This document shows positions 9,439-19,083 of a stretch of DNA of 64,000 nucleotides, piece by piece. Position 1 is the first letter of the stretch; the number at the start of each line of letters is the position of its first letter. The notes under the pieces were generated by a model. That model was not told where the DNA came from and did not search any database. It saw only the letters and a list, made by a program, of their open reading frames with translations. The DNA is from Burkholderiales bacterium (GTDB taxonomy: Bacteria > Pseudomonadota > Gammaproteobacteria > Burkholderiales > Thiobacteraceae): contig JAIMAL010000001.1 in NCBI GenBank assembly GCA_023511995.1, positions 219,154 through 283,153 of the forward strand, read 5' to 3'. The position numbers and the translations under genes are program-made.

Positions 9439-10443
9439 TCAAGTCCCGGGGGTGGGATCCCTATGGCGTTCCTGTCTGCGTTTCCTGCCGTCGGGGGCGG
9501 GGGCCTGCGGCGCAAGCGCAGCCTCGATGCGGCGCAGGGTCTCCGCGGCCTGCGGGTTGCCCGGGGAAAGGGCAATGGCCTGCCTTGCCGCTTCCAGTGC
9601 CTCGCGCCAACGCTTCTGTTCCATGAGGGCCCAGGCCAGGTTGTTGTGGGCCGTCCATTCACCGGGATGGTCGAGGCTTGCCTGGCGGAAGGCGGCTTCC
9701 GCCCCCCGCCAATCCCCCCGTGCCGCCGCGGTGTTGCCCAGCCCCATCCTGGCCAGGAAATTCCCCGGCCAGCGGGCAAGCGCGGTACGGTAGGCGGTCT
9801 GCGCCGCTTCCACTTCACCGGCCTGCTCCAAGGCCACCGCCGCCGCCACATAGACGCTTTCCCGGGCCGTGGCGGGCAGGCGGTCGGGGGGCAATGCCAG
9901 CATGGCCCAATAGCCACTGCGTGCCCAGGTGTGCTCGAAGGTGGCAAGGGGCATCACTTCCCGGGCGGTAAGCCCGGAGCGCAGGAGGAGGGTTTCCTGG
10001 GGCAGGTCATAGCCGATGGCCACGGCGTAGTGCCACAGGGGCAGTGCCGCCAGGCCAAGATTCTGCAGCACGATCACGGGATGGCCTGCCGCCAGCTCGG
10101 TCAGCAGATCGGCAAGAGACGGTGCCAGGGGATAGGCGAGCAGCCCCTGGCGGCGGGTGGCGGCGAGCATTTCCACCTGGAGACTGCCTTCCCGCGCCGG
10201 CAGATACACCTGCGGTGTGAGCGCTTCGGGCGTGACCGGCCGCCCGGCGAAGGCCATGGCCATGGCCAGGGAGGCCGGGCCGCATTGATGGCTTTCCTGG
10301 GGGAAGAAGGGCACGGCGGTGAGTTCCACCCGCGGCGGCAGCGCCGGCGCGGCCTGCCGCAGCGCATCGAGTTGCGGTGTGCCGGCGCAGCCGGCGAGCA
10401 GCAGCAAAAGCAACAGGCCCGCGCCGAGGCGGGCCTTCGCCAT
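9439..10443 (-). CDS. PA2778-like lipoprotein: C39-type cysteine peptidase with TPR repeats
   Basis: 334-residue predicted lipoprotein with lipobox LLLAGCAG near residue 20. The middle holds a papain-like/C39 peptidase core: Cys in SHQCGPASLAMAMAFAG and His in LPLWHYAVAIGYD. The C-terminal third contains TPR-type helices (for example AVALEQAGEVEAAQTAYRTAL-like spacing and NNLAWALMEQKRWREAL). ATG at 10443 is preferred over TTG at 10458 because it directly precedes the signal peptide. It follows the PA2779-like gene by 15 bp; this pair recurs in Pseudomonas and betaproteobacteria. Substrate unknown. Confidence 0.85.
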   Translation of the reverse strand: MAKARLGAGLLLLLLLAGCAGTPQLDALRQAAPALPPRVELTAVPFFPQESHQCGPASLAMAMAFAGRPVTPEALTPQVYLPAREGSLQVEMLAATRRQGLLAYPLAPSLADLLTELAAGHPVIVLQNLGLAALPLWHYAVAIGYDLPQETLLLRSGLTAREVMPLATFEHTWARSGYWAMLALPPDRLPATARESVYVAAAVALEQAGEVEAAQTAYRTALARWPGNFLARMGLGNTAAARGDWRGAEAAFRQASLDHPGEWTAHNNLAWALMEQKRWREALEAARQAIALSPGNPQAAETLRRIEAALAPQAPAPDGRKRRQERHRDPTPGT

Positions 10444-10458
10444 GGGAAAGCGGTCCAA

Positions 10459-10848
10459 TCAGCGCACCGGCCGCGTGAAGGGGAAGACCTTGGTGAAGCC
10501 CAGGATGTCGGTGACGAGGAGGACGAGGAAGAGGAACACGATCACCCCCAGCACATCGCCACCCGCCGGGACCTCGTCCAGCTTGCCGGCGATCAGGGCC
10601 ACTTCCTCGTCGGTGAGCGCGGCGACCCGCTTTTTGGCTTCGTTCATGTCCACGCCGCGGGCTTCCAGGGCGGCGCGCACTTCGGCACGGTCGAGCAATT
10701 CGGCCACGCGCTGCCGGTCATTGGCCTGCTCGCGGACGATGTCGCCGGTGGTCACCAGGCCCGCCTGGGCGGTTTGCAGGGGCAGGGTGATGAGCAGCAT
10801 GACGGCAAGGGCGAAACGGCTGGTAAGGCGCAGGAAACGGCTGTTCAT
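10459..10848 (-). CDS. PA2779-like small exported membrane protein
   Basis: 129 residues. An N-terminal hydrophobic export signal (FALAVMLLITLPLQTAQA) is followed by a helical soluble region (REQANDRQRVAELLDRAEV) and a C-terminal membrane segment (GVIVFLFLVLLVTDILGF). The upstream AAAGGAGCC is a good ribosome-binding site for ATG 10848. It is encoded just before the cysteine peptidase lipoprotein and probably acts with it; the family is known only by this association (PA2779). No catalytic motif is visible. Confidence 0.8.
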   Translation of the reverse strand: MNSRFLRLTSRFALAVMLLITLPLQTAQAGLVTTGDIVREQANDRQRVAELLDRAEVRAALEARGVDMNEAKKRVAALTDEEVALIAGKLDEVPAGGDVLGVIVFLFLVLLVTDILGFTKVFPFTRPVR

Positions 10849-11089
10849 GATGGCTCCTTTTCTGGGTTGGAAGACAGGCTTGTTGCAAAGCAAGGCCAGT
10901 TTAACCTCAAATGACGCGAAGCGTTTTCTCCTCCCTCCCGCCCCTGTGGGAGAGGGCAGGGGTTAAGGCAACGATCCTGGCGAATCGCCGTTTAATCGCT
11001 GGGGGCGGCGGGGTGCCATGATCGTCGGGGTGAACGGAAGTTTAAGGGCTGCCCGCGGCCTTCCCCATTACCGCTTGTTCATCGCCGGC

Positions 11090-11503
11090 TCAGTGCAGGG
11101 GGGAGAGGCTGCGTGCGAGTTGCGCCACGAGCTCCGGCTCCATGTCCAGGCCCAGCTCGTCACCGGGATTGATGACGATGCCGAAGCCCGGTTCCATCCG
11201 CTCCAGCACCCAGCGGAATTCCGTGAGCAGTCCGCCGCGGAATTCCGGGTAATTTTCGAGGAAGGGTTTGGCCCGCTCGGGGCTGGTGAACAGCACCAAC
11301 ACCGCGGGGCCCTCCGCATCCTGCACCACCAGCGGCGTGGCGCGGGTGGAACGCTGGATGCCGCCGGGCGCCGTGTCGTCCTTCACCGGCATGAACACCT
11401 GCGCCTCCACGAGCTGTCTCATGAAGGTTTCGCTGTCGGTCTCGCCGGTCTGGGCGGCGTAGAGCTGGCGTTCCAGTTCGTTCCTGAGATCGGCTTCATC
11501 CAT
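11090..11503 (-). CDS. SseB-family protein
   Basis: 137-residue cytoplasmic protein with an SseB N-terminal-type fold: hydrophobic start ELERQLYAAQTGE, the strand/loop VFMPVKDDTAPGG, the central VLVLFTSPERAKPFLE and the acidic end NPGDELGLDMEPE. SseB-type proteins (called enhanced serine sensitivity in E. coli) have no settled biochemical role. ATG 11503 is chosen because the upstream extension is low-complexity Arg-rich. It follows two membrane-protein genes on the same strand at a 17-bp gap. Confidence 0.75.
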   Translation of the reverse strand: MDEADLRNELERQLYAAQTGETDSETFMRQLVEAQVFMPVKDDTAPGGIQRSTRATPLVVQDAEGPAVLVLFTSPERAKPFLENYPEFRGGLLTEFRWVLERMEPGFGIVINPGDELGLDMEPELVAQLARSLSPLH

Positions 11504-11520
11504 GGCTTTTCTCCGGGCGC

Positions 11521-12135
11521 TCACGCATGCTGCTCGCTCCCTACTTCGCCCAGCAGCCGGGCACCCGTGGGCGACAGGCACAGGTGCATCACGTTCTTTT
11601 CATCGGTGGTGAGTTCCACGAGCCCCATCTCCCGCAGCAGGGCAAGGCGGGCGTTGACGACTTCCTTCGCCGGCGGCTTGGCGCTGAGGGTGGTCAGGTT
11701 GTCGTAGACGGAGCCGCCACGCGCCACTGCCTGCATGATTTCCAGGTCACCGGGGGATAGACCGACGCGAAAGAATTCCTCCACGGTGCGGGGTGGGCTC
11801 ACCGGGGCGCGGGCCGCCCGCTGCAGCAGGCGGTTGGCCACCGCCTCGAAGAGGCGGCGGGAGAGCAGCACATAGAGGAGACAGAAACCGGCGAAGACGA
11901 ACACGGCAAGGGGCCGCGTGCGGCCGAATTCGAGGAGATTGCTCGAGGTCATGTTGAGGAAGAGGGGCACGGTGAGGGCGGCGACGATGCCGAGGATCAC
12001 GTATTTGACGAGCTCCCGGCTGCTCGTGGCTTGCGCGAGGAAGAAATTGGCCACACCGGCCAGCACGCCGGCGCTCACCATGACGGTGAAGACGACCACC
12101 ATGTAGGCATCGAACAGGTTGGCGGTGTTTTCCAT
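11521..12135 (-). CDS. Membrane protein with C-terminal winged-helix-like domain; paralogue of its neighbour
   Basis: 204 residues. Residues 10-125 form three or four membrane segments (YMVVVFTVMVSAGVLAGVANFFL, YVILGIVAALTVPLFLNMTS and LAVFVFAGFCLLYVLLSRRLFE are visible in pieces), closely matching the neighbouring 12145-12516 product. The C-terminal 75 residues (LSPGDLEIMQAVARGG, LREMGLVELT) look like a MarR-type winged helix. The membrane part resembles the YEATS-associated helix family, a guess from pattern only. The combination suggests a membrane-tethered sensor or DNA-binding protein. Function not known. Confidence 0.7.
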   Translation of the reverse strand: MENTANLFDAYMVVVFTVMVSAGVLAGVANFFLAQATSSRELVKYVILGIVAALTVPLFLNMTSSNLLEFGRTRPLAVFVFAGFCLLYVLLSRRLFEAVANRLLQRAARAPVSPPRTVEEFFRVGLSPGDLEIMQAVARGGSVYDNLTTLSAKPPAKEVVNARLALLREMGLVELTTDEKNVMHLCLSPTGARLLGEVGSEQHA

Positions 12136-12144
12136 GGCGCCCTC

Positions 12145-12516
12145 TCAGTCCTGTCCGCCACCGACCGCGGCGCGCAGGCGGTCCGAGAGGTTATCCAGAA
12201 GCCGCCGTGAGAAAAGCACGAACAGGAGGCAGAAACCGGCGAAGACGAAGAGATCGATGGGCCGCGACTTGGCCATGGCCAGGAGATCGCTGGAGATCAT
12301 GTTGAGGAAAAGGGGCACGGTGAAGGCGGCGACCACACCTAGCACGACGTGGCGCAAAAGCGCCTTGAGGGCGAAGCCCGCCGCCCGTTCGCTGAGGAAA
12401 TAATTGGCGATGCCGCCCAGCACCCCGGTGGACAGCATGATGCCCAACAACAGCAGAAGATAGCTTTCCAGCATGATGCCGCCGGTCACCATCTGGGTCG
12501 ATCCCTGCAACTCCAT
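12145..12516 (-). CDS. Small membrane protein, paralogue of the adjacent gene's membrane domain
   Basis: 123 residues, almost entirely hydrophobic: LESYLLLLLGIMLSTGVLGG, LLRHVVLGVVAAFTVPLFLN and LFVFAGFCLLFVLFSRRLLD. It aligns along its length to the N-terminal part of the 11521-12135 product (shared LG-AA-TVPLFLNM-SS and FVFAGFCLL-VL-SRRL), so one arose from the other, with or without the winged-helix tail. A strong Shine-Dalgarno (AAGGAGGAGG) precedes ATG 12516. Function unknown. Confidence 0.7.
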   Translation of the reverse strand: MELQGSTQMVTGGIMLESYLLLLLGIMLSTGVLGGIANYFLSERAAGFALKALLRHVVLGVVAAFTVPLFLNMISSDLLAMAKSRPIDLFVFAGFCLLFVLFSRRLLDNLSDRLRAAVGGGQD

Positions 12517-12555
12517 GGTCCTCCTCCTTGTTGTTTTTGCTTGGGGCACCGTGCC

Positions 12556-13722
12556 TCATGGTGCAAGCCGGGTCTCCACCAGGGTGACCCAGTAGGCGGC
12601 ACCGATGGGCAGCAGCGCGTCGTTGAAATCGTAGCGCGGATTGTGCAGGGTGCAACCGCCCGTGCCGGGACCATTGCCCAGCCAGACATAGCAGCCCGGT
12701 TTTTCCTGCAGCATGTAGGCGAAATCCTCGGCGCCCATGGAGGGCGGCAGATCAGCCCGTACCTGTTCTTCCCCCACCAGTTGCGCGGCCACCTGGCGGC
12801 AGAATTCCGCCTCCCGCGGGTCGTTCACGGTGGCGGGATATCCGCGCCGATAAAACACCTGCGCCTCCATGCCATGGGCCTGGGCAATCCCCATGGCAAG
12901 CCGCTTAAGGTTGCTTTCCACCTCCTGCTGCACCTCCGTCCGCAGGGTGCGCACCGTGCCGCCCAGCTTCGCTTCCGGAGGGATGACATTGTAGGCCTCG
13001 CCGGCGTGGAAACGGGTCACGCTCACCACCACGGCATCCAGGGGATCGGTGCTGCGGCTGACGATGGATTGCAGGGCCTCTACCAGCGCGGCAGCGGCGA
13101 CGATGGGATCCCGTCCCTGGTGGGGCATGGCGGCATGGGCACCCTGCCCGCGCAGGACGATGTCGAACTGGTCCGTGCCCGCCATCACCGGCCCCCGGTG
13201 TACGGCGAACTGGCCCAGGGCAAGGCCCGGCCAGTTGTGCAGGCCGTACACCGCCTCCATGGGGAAGCGGGTGAACAGGCCGTCTTCGATCATGGCGCGG
13301 GCGCCGCCCTCGCCTTCCTCGGCGGGCTGGAAGATGAAATACACCGTGCCGTCGAAGCGGCGGCTGCCCGCCAGGTATTCGGCGGCCGCCAGCAGCATGG
13401 TGGTGTGGCCATCGTGGCCGCAGGCGTGCATGCGGCCGGCATGACGGGAACGGTGGGGAAAGGTGTTTTCCTCCTCGATGGGCAGGGCGTCCATGTCCGC
13501 CCGCAGGCCGATGGCACGGCGGCTGTGGCCGGCGCGCAGCACGCCCACCACGCCGGTGCCGGCCAGTCCGCGATGGACTTCCACCCCCGCCTTTTCCAGA
13601 AAGCGGGCAACGACGTCGCTGGTGCGGTGTTCCTCGAAGGCGAGCTCCGGGTGGGCGTGCAGATCATGGCGCAGCGCCGCCAGACGGGGCAGCTCGGACT
13701 GGAAGCGGGAAAGGACGGACAT
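12556..13722 (-). CDS. M20-family amidohydrolase (hippurate hydrolase/amidohydrolase type)
   Basis: 388-residue zinc or manganese amidohydrolase that removes an acyl group from N-acyl amino acids or similar amides. The metal-binding motif HACGHDGHTTML lies near residue 100, the Glu pair EEGEGGARAM near residue 135, and the C-terminal MGAEDFAYMLQ motif is also present; all are typical of the HipO/IAA-amino-acid hydrolase group. ATG 13722 (MSVLSRFQSEL) is chosen over an upstream in-frame ATG that would add a basic, non-conserved tail. Substrate cannot be assigned from sequence. Confidence 0.92.
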   Translation of the reverse strand: MSVLSRFQSELPRLAALRHDLHAHPELAFEEHRTSDVVARFLEKAGVEVHRGLAGTGVVGVLRAGHSRRAIGLRADMDALPIEEENTFPHRSRHAGRMHACGHDGHTTMLLAAAEYLAGSRRFDGTVYFIFQPAEEGEGGARAMIEDGLFTRFPMEAVYGLHNWPGLALGQFAVHRGPVMAGTDQFDIVLRGQGAHAAMPHQGRDPIVAAAALVEALQSIVSRSTDPLDAVVVSVTRFHAGEAYNVIPPEAKLGGTVRTLRTEVQQEVESNLKRLAMGIAQAHGMEAQVFYRRGYPATVNDPREAEFCRQVAAQLVGEEQVRADLPPSMGAEDFAYMLQEKPGCYVWLGNGPGTGGCTLHNPRYDFNDALLPIGAAYWVTLVETRLAP

Positions 13723-13762
13723 AAGCGCTCCTGGTGGGGCTCCACAGATTATGCCACGCGCC

Positions 13763-15862
13763 TTACACCCCTTTGGCGCCGCTCCTGCCGGTGGCGCGCG
13801 GGGGCCGTCGCCGCCCTTCCGGCGCAAGTCCCGTGCCCGGCGGCTGCCAGGCGGGGACGAGATGATGTTTGCCGTTGCCGATGAGATCGGCGCGACCCAT
13901 GCGTTTCAACGCCTCCCGCAAAAGCGGCCAGTTCTCCGGGTCATGGTAGCGGAGGAAGGCCTTGTGCAGCCGCCGGATGCGGCCTTCGCGCACCACCTTC
14001 ACCTTCTGCGCATGCCGCAGTCCGCGCAGGGGATTGAGCCCGGTGTGGTACATGGTAGTGGCCAGCGCCATGGGCGTTGGCAGGAAGGTCTGCACCTGAT
14101 CGAGGCGGAAGCCGTTCCGCTTCAGCCACAGGGCGAGCTTCAGCATGTCCTCGTCGGTGGTGCCGGGATGGGCGGCGATGAAGTAGGGAATGAGGTATTG
14201 CTCCTTGCCGGCCTCACGGGAAAAGCGGTCGAAGAGCTGCTTGAATTTCTCGTAGCTGCCGATACCGGGTTTCATCATGTGGGCAAGGGGGCCCGGTTCC
14301 GTGTGTTCCGGCGCAATCTTGAGGTAACCGCCGACATGGTGCTGCGTAAGCTCCCGGATGTATTCCGGCGAGCGCACGGCGAGGTCGTAGCGGATGCCGG
14401 AGCCGATGAGCACCTTTTTCACGCCGGGAATGGCGCGTGCCTTGCGGTAGAGGGCGATGAGGGGGCTGTGATCGGTGTTGAGGTTGCCACACACGTCCGG
14501 ATAGACGCAGGACAGCCGCCGGCAGGCGGCCTCGATCTCCCGGCTTTTGCAGGCCATGCGGTACATGTTGGCGGTCGGTCCGCCCAGATCGGAAATGACC
14601 CCGGTGAAGCCCGGCGTCCGGTCGCGGATGTCTTCGATCTCGCGCAGGATGGACGCCTCGGAGCGGCTCTGGATGATGCGTCCCTCGTGCTCGGTGATGG
14701 AGCAGAAGGTGCAACCGCCGAAGCAGCCGCGCATGATGGTGACGGAAAAGCGGATCATCTCCCACGCCGGAATCCGCGCCTCCCCATAGGCCGGATGCGG
14801 CCGCCGCGCATAGGGCAGGCCATAGACGTAATCCATCTCTTCGGTGCTCAGGGGCAGCGGTGGCGGATTGAGCCAGACGTCCCGCTCCCCGTGGCCCTGC
14901 ACGAGGGCGCGCGCATTGCCGGGGTTGGATTCCAGGTGCAGCACCCGCGAGGCATGGGCGTAGAGCACGGGGTCGCTGGCCACCTGCTCGAAGGCGGGCA
15001 GGCGGATCACCGTCCTCGAGCGGTCCGCCCCGGCCCGGGGACGTTCCAGGCGCACCACGTGGGTGGACGGGGCTTCGCAGGCCACTGGCGGTTCCGCGGC
15101 ATAGGGATTGACGGGGGGCATCAGCGGCCCTGGTGTGTCCACCCGGGTGGAATCGATTTCCACCCACTCTGGCCCGGGCCGCCAGCCCCGCGGGCGCAGA
15201 AAGGCCGTGCCGCGGATGTCGGTGATGGCGCCGATGGGCTCGCCCTTCGCCAGCCGATGGGTGAGCTCCACCAGCGCCCGTTCCGCATTGCCGTAGATCA
15301 GCATGTCCGCCTTGGCGTCCACCAGGGCCGAGCGGCGCACCTTGTCCGACCAGTAGTCGTAGTGGGCGATGCGGCGCAGGCTCGCCTCGATGCCGCCGAG
15401 GAGGATGGGGACATCCGGATAGGCCTCGCGGCAACGCTGGGCATAGACCAGCACCGCGCGGTCGGGACGCCGGTTGGGCTCGCCATTGGGGGTATAGGCG
15501 TCGTCGGAACGGATGCGCCGGTCCGAGGTGTAGCGGTTGACCATCGAATCCATGTTGCCGGCGGTGACGCCGAAATAGAGATTGGGCCGGCCCAGGGCGC
15601 GGAATGGCTCGGCGGAATGCCAGTCCGGCTGGGCGATGATGCCCACGCGGAACCCCTGGGCCTCCAACAGCCGGCCCACCAGCGCCATGCCGAAGCTGGG
15701 ATGGTCGATGTAGGCATCGCCCGTCACCAGGATCACATCGCAGGAATCCCAGCCTAGGGCGTCCATCTCGGCCCGGCTCATGGGCAGGAATGGGGCGGTG
15801 CCGAAGCGCCGGGCCCAGTAGGGGCGGTAACGCATGAGGGGCTTGGGGGCTGAAACGTTCAT
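13763..15862 (-). CDS. YgiQ-family radical SAM protein
   Basis: 699 residues. The radical SAM cluster motif is [15 protein letters not shown] near residue 380, CxxxCxxC spaced as expected. Upstream about 370 residues hold a B12-binding-like N-terminal part ([21 protein letters not shown]). The family (UPF0313/YgiQ) is widespread and conserved, with no established reaction. The C-terminal tail is basic. The gene runs opposite to raiA downstream and follows no clear partner. Confidence 0.93.
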   Translation of the reverse strand: MNVSAPKPLMRYRPYWARRFGTAPFLPMSRAEMDALGWDSCDVILVTGDAYIDHPSFGMALVGRLLEAQGFRVGIIAQPDWHSAEPFRALGRPNLYFGVTAGNMDSMVNRYTSDRRIRSDDAYTPNGEPNRRPDRAVLVYAQRCREAYPDVPILLGGIEASLRRIAHYDYWSDKVRRSALVDAKADMLIYGNAERALVELTHRLAKGEPIGAITDIRGTAFLRPRGWRPGPEWVEIDSTRVDTPGPLMPPVNPYAAEPPVACEAPSTHVVRLERPRAGADRSRTVIRLPAFEQVASDPVLYAHASRVLHLESNPGNARALVQGHGERDVWLNPPPLPLSTEEMDYVYGLPYARRPHPAYGEARIPAWEMIRFSVTIMRGCFGGCTFCSITEHEGRIIQSRSEASILREIEDIRDRTPGFTGVISDLGGPTANMYRMACKSREIEAACRRLSCVYPDVCGNLNTDHSPLIALYRKARAIPGVKKVLIGSGIRYDLAVRSPEYIRELTQHHVGGYLKIAPEHTEPGPLAHMMKPGIGSYEKFKQLFDRFSREAGKEQYLIPYFIAAHPGTTDEDMLKLALWLKRNGFRLDQVQTFLPTPMALATTMYHTGLNPLRGLRHAQKVKVVREGRIRRLHKAFLRYHDPENWPLLREALKRMGRADLIGNGKHHLVPAWQPPGTGLAPEGRRRPPRATGRSGAKGV

Positions 15863-16085
15863 GGCTCCATTCTACCCGGGGCGTTTTTGCGCCGGGACTT
15901 GGCGTGGCTGGCCTTGGGCGAGGCGCATCACGGGAACCCCTTTTGGCCCCGGAGGCTGCGGGCGTTTTTGAGCCCATCCCCGCCTTGAGGTTCCCGCCGG
16001 TGGCGCGAAGCCTCCCGGGGGCGGCCGATGGTAAACTTGCAGCTTTGCGCCATCATTCCAAGACTTAAACTCCAAGGGAGCCATC

Positions 16086-16622
16086 ATGCAACTTCCCCTG
16101 CAAGTCACTTTCCGCGACGTGCCCCACTCCGATGCCATCGAGGCCGCGATCCGGGAAAAGGCGGAAAAACTCGACCGCTTCTACGACCGCATCATGGCGG
16201 TGCGGGCCGTGGTGGGCACCATCCAGCGCCATCATCATCAGGGCAAGCTCTACAACATCCGTCTCGACATCACCGTGCCGGGGGGCGAGATCGTCATCAA
16301 CCGTGACAAGGCGGAAGACATCTACGTGGCGATCCGGGACGCCTTCGACGCCGCCCGGCGCAAGCTCGAGGATTTCGCGCGCAAGCAGCGGGGCGAGGTG
16401 AAGACCCACGAGGTGGAGAGCCGCGGGCGCATTGCCCGCCTCTTCCCCGAGGAAGGCTATGGCTTCATCGAGACCGCGACCGGCGAGGAGCTTTATTTCC
16501 ACCGCTTCAATGTGGTGCACCCGGATTTCGAACACCTGCGGGTGGGGGACGAGGTGACCTTTCTCGTCGAAACCGCCGACGAGGGGTTGCAGGCGAACCG
16601 CGTCACCGTCCACCGGGCCTGA
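16086..16622 (+). CDS. RaiA/HPF-like ribosome-associated protein fused to a cold-shock domain
   Basis: 178 residues with two domains. Residues 1-110 match the ribosome hibernation factor/sigma-54 modulation fold (LQVTFRDVPHSDAIEAAIREK; later DIYVAIRDAFDAARRKLEDF). Residues 118-178 form a CspA-like OB fold (GRIARLFPEEGYGFIETATG, then HRFNVV). The first domain would bind at the ribosome decoding centre under stress; the second would bind RNA. Start ATG 16086 is preceded by AGGGAGCC. A fusion of this kind occurs in other betaproteobacteria; the exact role is not established. Confidence 0.88.
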   Translation: MQLPLQVTFRDVPHSDAIEAAIREKAEKLDRFYDRIMAVRAVVGTIQRHHHQGKLYNIRLDITVPGGEIVINRDKAEDIYVAIRDAFDAARRKLEDFARKQRGEVKTHEVESRGRIARLFPEEGYGFIETATGEELYFHRFNVVHPDFEHLRVGDEVTFLVETADEGLQANRVTVHRA

Positions 16623-16641
16623 GTCACCTGGGCCGTGTCCG

Positions 16642-17298
16642 TCAGCGGGGATCCATCCCGGCGGGGGATCGCCGCGCCAGGGGTTCCAGCGCCTTGGCCT
16701 GCCGGGGGCTGAGGCTGCGCCCCGGCCATGGCAGGAAGGCGGGCACCTGCCGGCGGTAGCGCCGGTAGGCTTCCCCGTAGCGGGCGATGAGCTTGTTCTC
16801 CTCCAGGCGGCTGCCCACCACGAGGTAGAGGGTGAGGCTTGCGGCGGTGACGAGCCAGGCCGCATCCATGTCCCGTGTCCAAAGAAAGAGCAGCCCCAGC
16901 GCATACCAGGGATGACGCACATGGCGGTGCAGGGGGGAGAGGGTGAAGGCCTCCGCCTCGGCGTCGGGGCCCACGCGGTCGCGCCACTGGCGCAGGCCCA
17001 GGAAGGTGGCGCCGTCATACCAGCGCAGGCTGACGGCGAACCCTCCCACCGCCAGGAGCGCCCCCGCCCATTCCACCGGCGCGGGGACGTCCCACAGCAA
17101 GGGGCCCCGGAAGCGCCAGGTGAGGGCCAGTGGGGGCAACAGCAACACGGTGGCGATCAGGTTATAGGCGAGGCGGTAGGCGGGCAGGAAGGGGGGATAG
17201 TGCTTTGCCACCCAGCCCTTGACCCTGAGGCTTGCGGCAAGGGAATGCAACGCGCCGTAGGCAAGCCAGGCCAGGGCGATGATGATGAGTTCTCCCAT
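16642..17298 (-). CDS. Membrane methyltransferase-like protein (ICMT/PEMT/NnrU-type)
   Basis: 218-residue multi-pass membrane protein. Its C-terminal half has the ICMT/PEMT-type signature: HRHVRHPWYALGLLFLW followed by EENKLIARYGEAYRRYRR, in which the His/Arg and Glu side chains would hold SAM and the substrate. It may methylate a lipid or small thiol; the substrate is unknown. ATG 17298 is 1 bp beyond the stop of the upstream ABC transporter gene, so the two are probably cotranscribed. Confidence 0.75.
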   Translation of the reverse strand: MGELIIIALAWLAYGALHSLAASLRVKGWVAKHYPPFLPAYRLAYNLIATVLLLPPLALTWRFRGPLLWDVPAPVEWAGALLAVGGFAVSLRWYDGATFLGLRQWRDRVGPDAEAEAFTLSPLHRHVRHPWYALGLLFLWTRDMDAAWLVTAASLTLYLVVGSRLEENKLIARYGEAYRRYRRQVPAFLPWPGRSLSPRQAKALEPLARRSPAGMDPR

Positions 17299-17299
17299 G

Positions 17300-19081
17300 T
17301 CAATGCTGCAGCGCTCCATACAGGCGCGCATACAATCCATCGCGCCGGATGAGCTGCTCGTGGGCGCCTTCCTCCACGATCTGACCGTTCTCGAAGACCA
17401 GGGCGCGGTCCGCCTGTTTCACCGCTGAGAGACGATGGGCGATGATCAGGGTGGTACGCCCTTCCAGGAAATCGGCCAGGGCGGCGTGCACGCGGGCTTC
17501 CGTTTCCGCATCGAGGGCGGAAGTCGCCTCGTCGAGGATGACCACCTGCGGCTCGGACAAGACCAGTCTGGCGATGGCCAGGCGCTGACGCTGGCCACCG
17601 GACAAACGCACGCCCTGGCGCCCGATGAGGGTGTCGAGGCCCTTCGGCATGGCGCGCACGGTGTCGGCAAGCTGGGCGATTTCCAGCGCCCGCCACAGCT
17701 GGTCGTCGGTGAGTTCCCGCCCCAAGGTGAGATTCATGCGCACCGTCTCGTTGAAGAGCGCAGGATGCTGCAGCACCGTGCCCACGTGGGAGCGCACCAC
17801 GTCGAGACCGATTTCCTCGATGGGGACGCCGTCGAAGCGCACCGTTCCCGACTGGGGGGTGTAAAGCCCCAGGATCACCTGCACCAGGGTGGACTTGCCC
17901 CCACCGGAAGCCCCCACCAGGGCCACCTTTTCCCCGGGCGCAATGGACAGGGACACGCCGTTCAACACCGGTGTATCGCCGTAGCTGAAATAAACATCCT
18001 CCACCGCCAGGCTCACTGTGCGCTTGCCCCGAAAAGGGTTTTTGAGATGGGGATATTCCGGCTCCTCCTGCAACCGCAGCAGCTTGTTCACCCGTGACAG
18101 GGCGGCCTTGGCACCGTAATAGGCATACTGGATGCCCAGGATCTCCTGTACCGGGCCCATCATGAACCAGAGGTAGCCGAACACCGCCATCATCTGGCCG
18201 ATGGAAAGACCCGAGAAGAGCACCATGAACATGGCGAGTGCCCGGAAGACATCGAAACCGAAGAGGAAGACGAGGAAGGACAGCCGTCCCGCCGCATCGG
18301 ATTTCCAGGAAAAGGCTGCCGTGTGGGTGCGTATCCCCCGCGCCCGATCGATGACCTGGGCGATGTAATGGCGTTCCCGGTTCAGGGCCCGGATCTGGTG
18401 GATGGCATCCAGGGTCTCGGTGAGGGATTGCTGGAACAGTTCAAACGCGCTGTTCTCGCGTTTCTTGAGCTCCTTCACCCTTTTGCCCAGGACCATGGTG
18501 AAGTAGATGACCGCAGGGTTGAGGAGCAGAATGAACAGGGCAAGCTTCCAGTGCATCCACAGCAGCACCACCGCCGTGCCGATGATGGACAGCACGGCCA
18601 CCACGAACTTGGAGATGGACACGCCGATGAAGTTGTCCACTGCATCCAGGTCCTTCACCAGGTGGGAGGCCACGGTGCCGCTGCCCAGGGTTTCGTATTC
18701 GGCAAGGGCGATGCGGGACAGGCGCAAAAGGAGCTGCTCCCGCATGCGATAGACCACATCCTTGGCGATGAGCACGAACTCGCGGGCCTGCCACACCCCG
18801 AGCACGAGGGCGGTCAGACGCAACAGCAGGGTCAAAAGCAGGGCGGCGAGGATGTAGAGCACCGGCCCATGCCACGCCGCGGGGGTGAGCCGGTCGATCA
18901 TTTCCACCATGGGACCCGGCTTCTGCAGCAGGACCTCATCCACCATCAGCGGCATGAGCAGGGGAACGGGGACGCTGGCCAGGGCCCCACCGATGGCCAC
19001 GGCGTGGGCGATGAGGAGGGATCGGCGGTGTTCCCGCAGCAGGGCGAGGATGGAAGACCAGGTGAAGCCGCGACGGGGCAT
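17300..19081 (-). CDS. ABC transporter, fused permease and ATPase (MsbA/multidrug-type exporter)
   Basis: 593-residue half-transporter. N-terminal residues 1-320 hold about six membrane helices with the export-type intracellular loops; the C-terminal ATPase has Walker A GASGGGKST, the signature LSGGQRQRLAIARL, Walker B VVILDEATSALD and the H-loop IAHRLSAV. Homodimers of this type flip lipids or export hydrophobic compounds at the cytoplasmic membrane. It directly follows the cyclophilin gene (2-bp gap) and precedes the membrane methyltransferase, so a three-gene operon is likely. Substrate not defined. Confidence 0.92.
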   Translation of the reverse strand: MPRRGFTWSSILALLREHRRSLLIAHAVAIGGALASVPVPLLMPLMVDEVLLQKPGPMVEMIDRLTPAAWHGPVLYILAALLLTLLLRLTALVLGVWQAREFVLIAKDVVYRMREQLLLRLSRIALAEYETLGSGTVASHLVKDLDAVDNFIGVSISKFVVAVLSIIGTAVVLLWMHWKLALFILLLNPAVIYFTMVLGKRVKELKKRENSAFELFQQSLTETLDAIHQIRALNRERHYIAQVIDRARGIRTHTAAFSWKSDAAGRLSFLVFLFGFDVFRALAMFMVLFSGLSIGQMMAVFGYLWFMMGPVQEILGIQYAYYGAKAALSRVNKLLRLQEEPEYPHLKNPFRGKRTVSLAVEDVYFSYGDTPVLNGVSLSIAPGEKVALVGASGGGKSTLVQVILGLYTPQSGTVRFDGVPIEEIGLDVVRSHVGTVLQHPALFNETVRMNLTLGRELTDDQLWRALEIAQLADTVRAMPKGLDTLIGRQGVRLSGGQRQRLAIARLVLSEPQVVILDEATSALDAETEARVHAALADFLEGRTTLIIAHRLSAVKQADRALVFENGQIVEEGAHEQLIRRDGLYARLYGALQH

Positions 19082-19083
19082 GG

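Noticed and set aside
9358..10914. 518-residue plus-strand frame
   Set aside because: Antisense to the PA2778/PA2779-like pair; low-complexity Gly/Arg composition.
13463..15757. 764-residue frame on the plus strand
   Set aside because: It lies antisense to ygiQ and M20 genes; high GC gives long empty frames. Composition is His/Arg/Gly-rich and without domains.
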